From an uncultured Planktomarina sp. (GTDB lineage: Bacteria; Pseudomonadota; Alphaproteobacteria; Rhodobacterales; Rhodobacteraceae), in contig CAJJBP010000011.1 of assembly GCA_905182425.1 (NCBI GenBank), positions 1 to 64,000 on the forward strand: a DNA stretch of 64,000 bases. Reading direction: 5' to 3'. A program made the translations under genes and the position numbers. The notes under the pieces are model-generated. The model did not search any database and was not told the origin of the DNA. It worked only from the letters and a program-made list of their open reading frames with translations. Each line of letters starts with the position of its first letter. Positions within the stretch are counted from its first letter, which is position 1. Of this stretch, positions 1 to 9,626 are shown one piece after another.

Positions 1-524
1 GACGCTGGACAGGAATGGGAATTGCATTCTACGGGGTATATCATATTGCTGGTGAGCCACGCATCGCTAATGCCCTCTGGTCGGTTGGGCTGGTTATTGG
101 CGGGGGCCTTACTTGGGCCACCGGACAAGCCATGGTCCGAAATCTAAAAAATATTTCAGGACTAACAGTGGCCTCATGGGTGGCCATTTTTGCCTGTCCT
201 CAACTTTTCGTAATGTCAGCAATATTTGAATCTGGCCAAATCTCTGCAATACAGTCCGCCGGTTGGGTCGTTTGGAGTGCTGTTGCCTACCTTGGTTTGA
301 TTATGACCGCCTTAGGTTATTATATGTGGTACACGTTGATCCGGCGCGCTCCAGTAAGCGAAGCCGCCCCTTACCTCCTAACGCTACCACTATTCTCAAT
401 GCTAGGTGGCTGGTTTTTTTTGGGCGAAGCGACCTCCACCCAAACGTTGCTTGGCGGAATTATAATAATATCAGGGGTGGCTCTTATTGTGTTTGAACCA
501 TTAAAAAAGTTTATTGATACCTAA
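1..524 (+). CDS. DMT-superfamily (EamA) permease, 5'-truncated
   Basis: This is the C-terminal part of an inner-membrane transporter of the drug/metabolite (EamA) type; the reading frame is open to the left edge, so the gene begins outside the window. About 170 residues are visible, with five hydrophobic segments ending in a helix followed by the basic tail LKKF. The last half resembles the second EamA repeat, including the [19 protein letters not shown] stretch before the final helices, which is typical of these exporters. Its stop codon (522-524) overlaps the sdhB stop region on the other strand, so the two genes are convergent with no spacer. The substrate cannot be deduced. Confidence 0.85.
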   Translation, partial: RWTGMGIAFYGVYHIAGEPRIANALWSVGLVIGGGLTWATGQAMVRNLKNISGLTVASWVAIFACPQLFVMSAIFESGQISAIQSAGWVVWSAVAYLGLIMTALGYYMWYTLIRRAPVSEAAPYLLTLPLFSMLGGWFFLGEATSTQTLLGGIIIISGVALIVFEPLKKFIDT

Positions 525-1334
525 ACTGCGCGCTCGACCATCATAGATTTTATGGCGGCAATGGATTTTGCAGGGTTCAAACCTTTAGGGCAAGTTTTTG
601 TACAGTTCATAATAGTATGACACCGGTATAGCTTAAATGGATCGTCAAGATCATCCAGGCGCTCAGCTCGGTCGCCTCGTCACGGCTATCGGCGATCCAG
701 CGGTAGGCCTGCAGCAATGCTGCTGGGCCGAGATAGCGGTCGCCATTCCACCAGTAACTGCGGGACAGGACGTCTGGACAAGCTGCGACACATTACACAT
801 TCCCACATGACCATCCAGGCGGGCGCGTTCTGCCGAGCTGCAATAGATTGTCAGCCATTCCTTCGCGGGACGTTTGTCAGTCTTCGTCTCCAGCCACGGC
901 ATTATTGATGCATGTTGCGCATAAAAATGCGTCAAATCAGGGATCAAATCTTTGACCACGGGCATGTGCGGCAATGGATAAATCTTAACATCACCTTTAA
1001 CTTCATCCATGCCGTAGATGCAGGCAAGTGTATTAACTCCACCAATGTTCATAGCACAGGACCCGCACACTGCCTTCACGGCACGAGCGTCGGAACGTCA
1101 GGGTCGTGATCTATTTCAGTTCTTGATTTTGAGCAGACGCATCTAGGACCATCGGACCGCACACTTGTCCAGATCTCAGTTCAAAGTAAGTGTCGAGACT
1201 TGCGGGGTTATTGCCGCTCGTCTGGGTTCCAAGCGATAAACCTTGAAAGTTCGCAAATTTCTTGCACCTTCAGGTTTTGGCCAGACCTTGCCCCGCGTGA
1301 TGCGAGAATTCTTGGGAAGAGTTAGTTGAACCAT
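521..1334 (-). CDS. sdhB: Succinate dehydrogenase iron-sulfur subunit (frameshifted copy)
   Basis: SdhB carries the 2Fe-2S, 4Fe-4S and 3Fe-4S clusters of Complex II and passes electrons from SdhA to quinone. The start at 1334 has GGAG upstream and begins [19 protein letters not shown]. Recognisable segments in different frames are the 2Fe-2S region ([17 protein letters not shown]), [20 protein letters not shown], and the C-terminal cluster motif [19 protein letters not shown] ending MMVERAV before a TAG at 521-523. Between them the frame breaks repeatedly, for example around 1145-1250, near the middle Cys cluster (about 735-800) and near 657. The span is about 30 bases longer than a normal SdhB gene. 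Conserved protein segments survive on both sides of each break, so I read this as poor consensus sequence and not decay. Identity is certain; the exact protein is not. Confidence 0.88.
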
Positions 1335-1421
1335 ATTATTTCTCCACGTAAACCACTCAGGGGCATTTTTCAGCCTGTTATTTTAATTAATAAAAAATAA
1401 ATGACTGTTTCTATGTTAATA

Positions 1422-1730
1422 TCAACCGGCCAATTCTCTATTAAGGCAAATGAGAACGTCTGGCCGCTGGATAATCTCATTTACCAAGTGAACGATTGCA
1501 GTATCTAGCTCGCCTGGATCACCGTCGGCTATGATAATGACTTCATTGATATTTGAAGCCAAAATAATACACTCAGCCAATACAAGCCCCTGTGCCCCTG
1601 GCACCTGTTGTTGAGCTAAAGGCTTCAACACTTCAACGGCTGACTGCTGTTGGCTCGACAAATCTGCTGAGGACGCGCTCGATACGAAAAAAACAATAAC
1701 GAATTTCAAAAAGACACGCAGTACGCTCAT
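1422..1730 (-). CDS. Small secreted protein of unknown function between sdhA and sdhB
   Basis: I do not recognise a named family. The 102-residue product begins with a clear Sec-type signal peptide ([22 protein letters not shown]) and leaves a mature protein of about 78 residues that should be periplasmic. The mature part has only two cysteines and no obvious enzymatic motif. Its ATG overlaps the sdhA stop codon by one base (TAATG), which implies translational coupling, and sdhB follows 87 bases downstream. The position inside the succinate dehydrogenase operon suggests co-expression with Complex II, but a role in its assembly is only a guess. Unlike its neighbours this ORF is intact. Confidence 0.7.
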   Translation of the reverse strand: MSVLRVFLKFVIVFFVSSASSADLSSQQQSAVEVLKPLAQQQVPGAQGLVLAECIILASNINEVIIIADGDPGELDTAIVHLVNEIIQRPDVLICLNRELAG

Positions 1731-3535
1731 TAGAACGTCCTTTTTTTTGGAGCAATTTGATCCATCGAAATTCCACCTGCATCCTCACTGCTCAAAGGAG
1801 TTGTAATGACGGGACGATGACTAAGCTTTACTTTATTACCATCAACGCGCGCAATCGTGTGAACACGCCACTTTACGTCATCACGATCAGGGAAATCCTC
1901 ATGCGCATGCGCACCACGACTTTCCTTACGCGCCGCAGCCACAATCGTCGCCAAAGCATTGGGCATCAAATTTTAACTCGAGCGTTTCCATCAGGTCGCT
2001 GTTCCAAACCAATGAGCGGTCAGTGACGCTGATGTCGGACCATTTGGCCGCAACTTCAGTCCATCTTCGCCTTACCCTCAGCCAATGTGTCGCTTGCGCG
2101 GAACACGCCGCATGCGTCTTTTTGCATGGTTTGTTGCATTTCAAGGCGCAGCTCGGCTGTTGGTACATCCCTTGGCGTGAGCGGATCCATCAAACCGCTC
2201 AGAAAGCCTGTCATCGAAGCAGATTGTAGATTGGCGCACTGCGCTTTCTGGATCACAACCTTAGCCAGCGCGGATCGCCGCCGCGCGACCAAACACCACC
2301 AATCAATCAACGAGTTTGAGCCAAGACGATTGGCGCCGTGTACAGATGCACACCCTGCCTCGCCCACCGCCATCAGGCCGGGTGACATCCGCGTCTGGGT
2401 TTGCCGCAGTCGGGTCCAAAACTTCCCCCCAATAATTGGTCGGAATGCCGCCCATATTATAGTGCACGGTCGGCAAAACCGGAATTGGCTCTTTGGTCAC
2501 GTCAACGCCTGCAAAGACCCGTGCAGATTCGGAAATGCCCGGCAGGCGTCAGCCAAAGCTTCTGGCTGGCAGATGGCTAAGGTTCAGGTGAATGTGATCG
2601 CCATCTGGCCCCAACGCCACGACCTTCGCGAATTTCCATCGTCATACAGCGAGATACATAATCTCTCGGTGCAAGATCTTTATAGTTGGGAGCATAACGC
2701 TCCATAAAACGCTCACCTTCAGAGTTGGTCAAGATACCCGCCCTCGCCGCGGGCCCCCTCGGTGATCAAGCAACCGGCGCCATAGATACCGGTCGGGTGG
2801 AATTGAACGAATTCCATATCTTGAAGCGGCAAGCCAGCGCGCGCCACCATACCGCCACCATCGCCAGTGCATGTATGAGCTGAGGTTGGCAGCTAAATAA
2901 GCCCGGCCATAGCCACCAGTTGCCAAGAACCACATTTTTCCGCTAAACAGGTGCATCGTGCCGTCATCCAGTTTCCAGCACAACACCCTGACAGACGCCA
3001 TCTTCGGACATCACCAGATCGATGGCGAAATATTCGATGTAGAATTCCGCATTATTTTTCAGAGACTGTCCATAAAGCGTATGCAAAATCGCGTGGCCGG
3101 TTCGGTCTGCAGCAGCACAGGTCCGCTTGTACTGGGGGGCCTTCGCCAAACTCAGTTGTGTGGCCACCGAAGGGCCGCTGATAGATTTTACCTTCTTCGG
3201 TGCGCGAGAATGGCACACCGTAATGCTCAAGCTCGTAAACCGCCTTGGGGGCTTCGCGGGCAAGGTATTCCATCGCATCCGTATCACCCAAGCCAGTCAG
3301 AACCTTTGACGGTGTCATACATGTGCCACTGCCAGTTGTCAGGACCCATGTTAGATAGGGATGCCGCGATGCCGCCTTGGGCCGCAACAGTGTGAGAACG
3401 TGTAGGGAAAACTTTGGTTACGCAAGCCGTGCGCAAACCTTGTTCTGCCATGCCCAGTGTCGCGCGCAAACCTGCGCCACCGGCACCAACAACAACCACG
3501 TCATATTCGTGGGTTTCATATTCATAAGCAGCCAT
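1730..3535 (-). CDS. sdhA: Succinate dehydrogenase flavoprotein subunit (multiply frameshifted)
   Basis: SdhA oxidises succinate to fumarate with covalent FAD. The N-terminus is intact: [22 protein letters not shown] (FAD-binding GxGGAG), and [14 protein letters not shown], which contains the flavin-linked His. Later blocks appear in shifting frames: [26 protein letters not shown], a partly disrupted FHPTGIYG-like region, [35 protein letters not shown], and [20 protein letters not shown] at the C-terminus. The 1806-base span equals a normal ~600-residue SdhA, so insertions and deletions nearly balance. Breaks lie near 3290, 3120, 2990, 2880-2730, 2650-2500, 2320-2220 and 2120-1960. The GC content here looks higher than in flanking genes. 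This is most simply a poorly resolved consensus, because Complex II is otherwise complete. Confidence 0.9.
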
Positions 3536-3556
3536 TTTCAGGTCTCCCTTAATCGA

Positions 3557-3928
3557 TTAAAGCGCGATGCGTGCGATGGCGAAAACGGTGATGGCTATAA
3601 TGACGTAGGAGACGCAGGTCATTATGACAATCCAAATTTTCCGAGCCAAACCGTGCACATAATCGTCAATTAGAACGATGACACCACTTTTAAAGTGCAA
3701 CATTCCAACAGTAAGGGTGAGTAAACAAACAAGTGCGGGAAACGGTTTGGCCAGTGATAGTGAAACTGTGGCATAATCCTGGCTAAACAACGGACCAATC
3801 ATAAAAATAAATAAGGGCACAAGTGCTAACAATGCCACAGAGGAGATAGTCATACCCCAAAAATTGCCAGTGCCTGTTTTAGCAGCCCCCATGCCTGCGG
3901 CACGCTTGCGATCAGTTAGAAACGACAT
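3557..3928 (-). CDS. sdhD: Succinate dehydrogenase membrane anchor subunit
   Basis: This is the 123-residue hydrophobic anchor of Complex II, which with SdhC forms the quinone site and holds haem b in the inner membrane. Three transmembrane helices are visible (about residues 28-48, 58-82 and 95-118). The motif HFKSGVIVLIDDYVHG between helices 2 and 3 is characteristic: its His is the family's haem ligand and the DDY region lies near the quinone site. The frame is intact. It lies between sdhC (11 bases upstream) and sdhA (21 bases downstream), the usual alphaproteobacterial order C-D-A-B. N-terminal MSFLTDRKRAAGMGAAKTGT matches the soluble lead-in typical of Rhodobacterales SdhD. Confidence 0.95.
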   Translation of the reverse strand: MSFLTDRKRAAGMGAAKTGTGNFWGMTISSVALLALVPLFIFMIGPLFSQDYATVSLSLAKPFPALVCLLTLTVGMLHFKSGVIVLIDDYVHGLARKIWIVIMTCVSYVIIAITVFAIARIAL

Positions 3929-3939
3929 TTAAAGCCTCC

Positions 3940-4323
3940 TTACATAAACCAAATTGTTGCAGCAGTGAGAAAAAGTGACCCAAATATCATTGTCCAGCCC
4001 ATCTTCTCAGCCACGCCAATATCAAAACCACGCCCCGTATCCCAGATCAAATGGCGTAAACCGCCAAGCGAGTGGTACCAAAGAGCCCAGAGAGAAAGTG
4101 TCATTACGATATCGCCGAACCAGCTTGTAATTACAGAACTGGCAAATGCAAAAGGTAATGGACCTGTTGCAGCGGCAAGAAGCCACCAAACGACCAGTAA
4201 GGTAGAAATTAGAAGTGCGTTACCGGTAATCCTGATAAAAATCGAAGAAATTGACGTCAGTTGGGGACGATAAATGGTTAAATGAGGAGATAATGGACGT
4301 TTACCGCGATTCACATCAGCCAT
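3940..4323 (-). CDS. sdhC: Succinate dehydrogenase cytochrome b556 subunit
   Basis: First gene of the sdhCDAB operon; a 127-residue membrane subunit of Complex II. It shows the family signature near the N-terminus (RPLSPHLTIYRPQLTS followed by SIFIRITG) and the helix-2 motif WYHSLGGLRHLIWDTG with the haem-ligating His. Three transmembrane helices are predicted from hydrophobicity. The frame is intact. The 173 bases upstream (4324-4496) separate it from mch, which reads in the same direction, so an operon promoter could lie there; two near-repeats of GTTGGCA(T/C) are visible but I cannot assign a promoter with confidence. Confidence 0.95.
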   Translation of the reverse strand: MADVNRGKRPLSPHLTIYRPQLTSISSIFIRITGNALLISTLLVVWWLLAAATGPLPFAFASSVITSWFGDIVMTLSLWALWYHSLGGLRHLIWDTGRGFDIGVAEKMGWTMIFGSLFLTAATIWFM

Positions 4324-4496
4324 ATTGTTAACCTTTCTAACGGCGACTTAATCTTAGTGCCAACCATGCCACGTCAGCTGACTAAATGCCAACTCCCAAA
4401 ACTCTACTTTGTCCACGTTTATTTGTCACAATGTAATTAAAAATGTTTTGTGATCACAGGCTGGTTAGCTTAACCAATCAGATCTAATTAAGTATC

Positions 4497-5522
4497 TTAT
4501 TTTGGGATAAACACCCAATAATCCAAATCGAGAAGTACGTCATCGTGATAACGACCGTCCTCTGTTTTCAGAACTCCAGCTTCGCCCTTTGTAGCCACAA
4601 GCCGTAATCTAAGTGCACCCACACTAGGTTCGGACGTGTCAGCACAATCCACTACTTCGCTCCACGCGTAAATGGTGTCACCAGCAAAACATGGGTTTAC
4701 ATGTGCCCCTGAATTGATCGCTACAATCATTTGTGCATTACCAAGACCATTAAACGATAAAGCCCTTGCCATGGACATTACATGACCACCATAAATTAAA
4801 CGCACGCCATCTGGTCGCGCCTGCGTGTTAAAGTGCACTTTTGCAGTATTCTGCCACATTCTTGTGGCCATCATATGCTCTGCTTCAGAAACAGTTACGC
4901 CATCGACATGATCAATAATTTCGCCAATAGTATAATCTTCAAAAATATAAGAACTTCCTGATAAATCAAAATTATAGGAATTAAAATTAAACCCATTTGG
5001 AAGTACTAAATCTTTACTTGAAACAACATTCTTTAATTTTGGAATTACAGCTTTAGGCGCTGGAGTTACAAAGTCTCTTTTTCTTACCATTACCCATCGA
5101 ACAAATTCGATAACCTTCTTCTTCGATTGATTGAAGCCTTCAGTACGCACCCATACAATTCCCGTCTTTCCATTTGAGTTTTGCTTCAAACCAATAATAG
5201 TTGACCGCGAATTTAATGTATCTCCAGGGTAAACAGGTAAAATCCACTGCGCCTCAGCATAGCCCAGATTTGCAATGGCATTGAGTGAAATATCCGGAAC
5301 GGACTTTCCAAATATGACATGGAATGCCGCAAGATCGTCAATTGGGCTTGAAGGTAGCCCGCAACTTTGTGCAAAAACATCTGAGGAAAAAAGTGCATGT
5401 CTCGACGGATAAAGCGCATGGTATAATGCCCTCTCTCCGGTACCAATTGTCCGAGGTACAGCGTGGTTCACCACTTGACCAACGCTATAATCTTCAAAAA
5501 ACAAACCAGGATTTGTTTTCAT
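4497..5522 (-). CDS. mch: Mesaconyl-CoA (beta-methylmalyl-CoA) hydratase
   Basis: A double-hotdog MaoC-type hydratase of 341 residues, the usual length of Rhodobacter Mch, which interconverts mesaconyl-C1-CoA and beta-methylmalyl-CoA in the ethylmalonyl-CoA pathway and in related C5-acid metabolism. The sequence has two related halves (about residues 7-150 and 190-335). The second half has IDHVDGVTVSEAEHMMATR followed by WQNTAKVHFN, and RLIYGGHVMSMARALSFNG. The N-terminal MKTNPGLFFEDYSVGQ and ERALYHALYPSRHALFSS are hallmarks of the family. The ATG at 5522 overlaps the stop of the upstream DUF1737 gene by one base and has GGAG about nine bases before it. Neighbours mcl2 and mdh support the pathway assignment. 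Confidence 0.92.
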   Translation of the reverse strand: MKTNPGLFFEDYSVGQVVNHAVPRTIGTGERALYHALYPSRHALFSSDVFAQSCGLPSSPIDDLAAFHVIFGKSVPDISLNAIANLGYAEAQWILPVYPGDTLNSRSTIIGLKQNSNGKTGIVWVRTEGFNQSKKKVIEFVRWVMVRKRDFVTPAPKAVIPKLKNVVSSKDLVLPNGFNFNSYNFDLSGSSYIFEDYTIGEIIDHVDGVTVSEAEHMMATRMWQNTAKVHFNTQARPDGVRLIYGGHVMSMARALSFNGLGNAQMIVAINSGAHVNPCFAGDTIYAWSEVVDCADTSEPSVGALRLRLVATKGEAGVLKTEDGRYHDDVLLDLDYWVFIPK

Positions 5523-5740
5523 TAATGCTCTCCAAGGTTCATGATTGGTTGGTATGTGTCCCGAACATCTTTTATTATAACCGGTCCATAGTGCATAACC
5601 CCAACAGTCGCATCATGTGAATAGGATGGGCAACCAGCTAACTCCCAGCCATTTGACAAAGCTTTGGTTACCTTGTCACAAACCTCGGAGGCGTCATCAC
5701 ATGTCAGAAAACGGTAAATTTTTAAAAAAAAGATTCCCAT
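5522..5740 (-). CDS. DUF1737 family small protein
   Basis: A short soluble protein (72 residues from the start chosen here) of the DUF1737 type, recognisable by the pattern KIYRFLTCDDASEVCDKVTKALSNGWELAG followed by a Gly/Ala-rich turn and two short beta strands. Function is unknown. It lies between mcl2 and mch and is translationally coupled to mch (TAATG). I chose the ATG at 5740, which gives the normal family N-terminus; an alternative ATG at 5794 would overlap the mcl2 stop (ATGA) and add 18 residues not expected in the family. A run of eight A (8 T on the coding strand) near 5723-5730 could also hide an indel that changes the real start. Confidence 0.75.
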   Translation of the reverse strand: MGIFFLKIYRFLTCDDASEVCDKVTKALSNGWELAGCPSYSHDATVGVMHYGPVIIKDVRDTYQPIMNLGEH

Positions 5741-5790
5741 AATTGGATTATGTCTCGGCCAAGTGCGAACAAAACCAATAACCCGCAACA

Positions 5791-6663
5791 TCATGACGTA
5801 CCGTCCAATACCGAAATAGCTTCCATTTTCGCCAGTGTGGCATACGCCGTTTCAACGTGCAAATTCTCAACAATATTACCATCCACGACTGCAACACCCA
5901 AGCCTTGTTTGGTAGCTTCTGCAAATGCTGAAATCTGCCTTTTTGCCAAATCAACCTCATCGGGTGATGGTCCGAATATAGAATTTGCAAGAGCAACCTG
6001 CGCGGGATGAATCAATGTTTTGCCATCAAACCCCATATCACGACCTTGACTGGCTTCTCGCCGCAAACCCTCATCATCCTTGAAAGCATTATAGACCCCG
6101 TCAATAGCCACAATTCCGGCCGCTTTAGCTGCCAAGACACACGTGTTCAGCGCCATGAGGAGTGGAGTTCTAAGAGGATCAAAGCGGGAGTTTAGTTCCT
6201 TTCCCAAATCATTAGTTCCAACAATCAAGCCACCCATGCGTGCCGAATCTGCAATTTCCGCCGCATTGATAATGCCACGTGGAGTTTCTATCATTGCCCA
6301 AATCATTGTTTCTTTGTAACCATCATAAGCGTCCATCAAATCGCTTAAAGCCAAGATGTCAGCCGCACTATTCACTTTGGGTAGCAACAATGCCTCAGGT
6401 TTGATCTGCGCAAAGGCGGCAAGATCGTCTATTCCCCATTCAGTAGCAATATCGTTTATCCGTACGATTTGAGCACGCGCTCCGTAACCACCGTCACGAA
6501 GATGCTCTAAGAGCGTTGCGCGTGCCGAACTTTTTTCCGTAACGGCAACCGCATCTTCCAAATCAAATATTATTGCATCAACAGATATCTCTCGCGCTTT
6601 TTGAAGAGCGCGCGCTCGCCCGCCAGGAATATATAGAACGGACCTGTAAGGGCGGAAAATCAT
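5791..6663 (-). CDS. mcl2: CitE-like (3S)-malyl-CoA thioesterase / malyl-CoA lyase family
   Basis: A TIM-barrel CitE/HpcH-superfamily enzyme of 290 residues. In Rhodobacter the closely related Mcl2 hydrolyses (3S)-malyl-CoA to malate in the ethylmalonyl-CoA pathway; other members are malyl-CoA or citramalyl-CoA lyases, so the exact reaction is inferred. Visible motifs are RPYRSVLYIPGG at the N-terminus, DLEDAV at residues 34-39 (Mg/substrate binding), LLPKVNSA, and MIETPRGI in the barrel, and FDGKTLIHPAQV near the end. I chose ATG 6663 because GAGG precedes it and the protein then starts MIFRPYRS as in homologues; an in-frame ATG at 6708 would add 15 residues. It is followed by the DUF1737 gene and mch with overlapping ends. 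Confidence 0.88.
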   Translation of the reverse strand: MIFRPYRSVLYIPGGRARALQKAREISVDAIIFDLEDAVAVTEKSSARATLLEHLRDGGYGARAQIVRINDIATEWGIDDLAAFAQIKPEALLLPKVNSAADILALSDLMDAYDGYKETMIWAMIETPRGIINAAEIADSARMGGLIVGTNDLGKELNSRFDPLRTPLLMALNTCVLAAKAAGIVAIDGVYNAFKDDEGLRREASQGRDMGFDGKTLIHPAQVALANSIFGPSPDEVDLAKRQISAFAEATKQGLGVAVVDGNIVENLHVETAYATLAKMEAISVLDGTS

Positions 6664-6772
6664 GAGTTCCTCGCAATTAAAGTTAACTTCAACTGCCATG
6701 CTTGGCATCTGAAATACAAGAGTTTTATAAGACGGAATACACTAATGGTTATAACTCTAATAAAACAAAAAT

Positions 6773-7528
6773 TTATCCGCTCAAGCCATCCCACAGTAAC
6801 TTTATACCTATAATCAATAGCATGGCATAGGTTAGAATAAAAAATAATTTCTCTGGTACCAAAAAATGAGCTCTTACCCCAACAAACGCTCCAACCAATA
6901 TAAAGGGCGCTAAAATTGCATCAATCCACAAAGTCTCAAGAGTAAACATTCCTAGAAACGCATAAGGAACAAATTTAAAAATATTAATAATTGTGAAAAT
7001 TAATACCGTGCTGGAGTGATATGTCGTCTTGTCCATCTCTTGTGCCAAGAGATAGACAGCTACAGGTGGTCCCCCCGCATGGCTGATAAAGCTTGTGAAG
7101 CCTGCAATAGCACCTACCAACCCTCCAATTCTCGTAGACAGCTTCCGCGGTGTGGATGAGAAAAATCCCACGATTTGCAGAACCTGATAGGATACAAAAG
7201 CAAGCGAGATTAAACCCAGTAAAACCCGCAATAAATCCGCATCCGCGCTACGGTACAAAAATACACCCAAACCAACTCCAGGTAGACTTCCTAAGACAAT
7301 CGGCTTTGCTGTAGGCCATGACCACTTATTCCAAAATGGGGGTAGTGCTACCACATCAGCCAGCATAAAAAGAGGCAACGTTATCCCCAAGGCGACAGCT
7401 GGATCCATTAATATAGACAACAAAGACGCGCCTGCAAAACTCGCACCGGAACCGAACCCAGCCTTTGATATACCAGAGAAAACCATTGCAGCAGCAGCTA
7501 TTATAAAAAAGGAAAAATCGTATTCCAT
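6773..7528 (-). CDS. TauE/SafE (DUF81) family membrane permease
   Basis: An inner-membrane protein of 251 residues with seven or eight hydrophobic helices. The family signature appears twice in related form: ISKAGFGSGASFAGASLLS near the N-terminus and GLVGAIAGFTSFISHAGGPPVAVYLL in the middle. Members export or import sulfonates, sulfite, sulfoacetate or other small anions; the substrate here cannot be deduced. It lies between mcl2 and mdh in opposite orientation to mdh, so the region 7529-7695 probably holds divergent promoters. It has no adjacent sulfur-metabolism genes that would narrow the function. Confidence 0.88.
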   Translation of the reverse strand: MEYDFSFFIIAAAAMVFSGISKAGFGSGASFAGASLLSILMDPAVALGITLPLFMLADVVALPPFWNKWSWPTAKPIVLGSLPGVGLGVFLYRSADADLLRVLLGLISLAFVSYQVLQIVGFFSSTPRKLSTRIGGLVGAIAGFTSFISHAGGPPVAVYLLAQEMDKTTYHSSTVLIFTIINIFKFVPYAFLGMFTLETLWIDAILAPFILVGAFVGVRAHFLVPEKLFFILTYAMLLIIGIKLLWDGLSG

Positions 7529-7683
7529 ATATAAAATTGCCTTTTTTACATTAGATATAGTAAGTTAAGTTTGGGTCACAAGCTAATAATTACAAATTCT
7601 TTTTCAAATGTTTTAGCAACTTTAATAACCTCACTTGGCATGCCGACATTTCAGGTGTATCCATTCAAAAAAAGTATTACTAA

Positions 7684-8651
<968 letters not shown>

Positions 8652-8755
8652 CCTCGCGAAATAATGACGGTATTTAATAGAAAAGGTCAATATTTTGAAA
8701 AACTCTTACCGGATTTAGTAAAGACATTTTATAAATAATATTTAAATACCTATAC

Positions 8756-8971
8756 TTAATAAGCGTCCAAGAAGACGCGACGGACGGTTTCTTCACGCTT
8801 TAAGCCACTGGCTACAAGTTATGCATCTGTCATTCCTGATAGAGGTTCTACCTTCAGGACACGGGTTTTGAAAGTTGAGATTGAAACAATAAAATTAATA
8901 AAAGCATTTGCGACGCGCTCACAACAGTCAATAAAACGGTATTTTAACAACACCTCACTCATAACAGCCAT
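8756..8971 (-). pseudogene. DUF1127-like small protein with in-frame stop
   Basis: A short reading frame starting at ATG 8971 (AGAGG upstream; also ATG 8962) reads through a hydrophobic/aromatic N-terminal half, then VEPLSGMTDA, then a TAA at 8819-8821, and continues in the same frame as LVASGLKREETVRRVFLDAY to a stop at 8756. The pattern 'leu-ser-x-met-thr-asp-x-gln-leu-ala-x-gly-x-lys-arg-glu-x-ile-val-arg' is what I associate with small DUF1127-type proteins of Rhodobacterales, where the TAA position would be CAA (Gln). So this looks like a 71-codon gene with one nonsense change, or one read error. The family assignment is from memory of the motif and is moderate. Confidence 0.45.
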
Positions 8972-9037
8972 TTGGATGTGCCTCTAAAGCGTGTGTTCTT
9001 TTGGCTTGTTTAATACAACTAACATTTACGAATTCCC

Positions 9038-9058
9038 GCTATGCATAAAATGCATAGC
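9038..9058. repeat. Perfect 9-bp inverted repeat (hairpin or operator)
   Basis: GCTATGCAT, a three-base AAA spacer, and ATGCATAGC form a perfect dyad of 21 bases. It lies 35 bases downstream of the stop of the small membrane-protein gene (minus strand) and about 70 bases upstream of the DUF1127-like gene start (minus strand). On the minus strand it is followed by GGGAATTC, not a T-run, so it is not a classical intrinsic terminator; it could be a transcript-end hairpin or a regulatory dyad for the downstream gene. A weaker dyad AAAAGC-ACA-GCTTTT (9080-9094) overlaps the membrane-protein stop codon. Confidence 0.5.
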
Positions 9059-9092
9059 AACCTTTTCTTAATTGCATCCAAAAGCACAGCTT

Positions 9093-9389
9093 TTAATCTT
9101 CTCTGTCTTTCTCAAAATGCACGTCAGCCATCTTCTTCAAAGCCTTGAAAACCCTGACGCCAAAAAGACCAATGACTCCACCTAAAATAACGGAGAATGC
9201 AGGTGCTCGTAACCCAGACATGAAAGAAAGTATGACAACTGCCAAAAGCAAGACGGCTAATGCGACAATCAAATACTCTTCATCCTTTAAAGCCAATGCC
9301 TCTAAACGTCCTACAACCAAATTACGAACGCTGGGTTCGACATATGGAGCTAAAAACCCAGCCACTAGAGAAAGAACAAAGATAAACAT
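9093..9389 (-). CDS. Small two-helix membrane protein, unknown function
   Basis: A 98-residue protein with an N-terminal hydrophobic segment (residues 1-16), a charged loop containing RNLVVGRLEALALKDEE, two adjoining transmembrane helices (about residues 38-57 and 63-80), and a charged C-terminal tail (KALKKMADVHFEKDRED). No catalytic motif or named domain is recognised. It is divergent from pyrC, with 237 bases between the two starts. A small conserved membrane protein is common next to pyrC in related genomes, but I cannot give it a function. Confidence 0.65.
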   Translation of the reverse strand: MFIFVLSLVAGFLAPYVEPSVRNLVVGRLEALALKDEEYLIVALAVLLLAVVILSFMSGLRAPAFSVILGGVIGLFGVRVFKALKKMADVHFEKDRED

Positions 9390-9626
9390 AAAACCAAACT
9401 CCTATTGGCAAAGATCCACTTCAGAATATGGGCAACATGAGGACTAGTCTAACGGTATTCAAGTACGTATGGGCACAAAATATGAATGAACACATTTGTA
9501 TCTCAGCCAAAAGTGAGCAAGCAACACAAATGGATCATGATTTTTGGATTATTATAATAATTTTTAGTACGTCTGGGCTTTAATTTACACTAGCCGCGCT
9601 GCATCGGGCCCGTTACAAAAAAAATT

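Noticed and set aside
2087-2707. 206-codon plus-strand ORF inside sdhA
   Set aside because: The reverse strand holds recognisable SdhA blocks; the ORF is a by-product of the GC-rich corrupted region.
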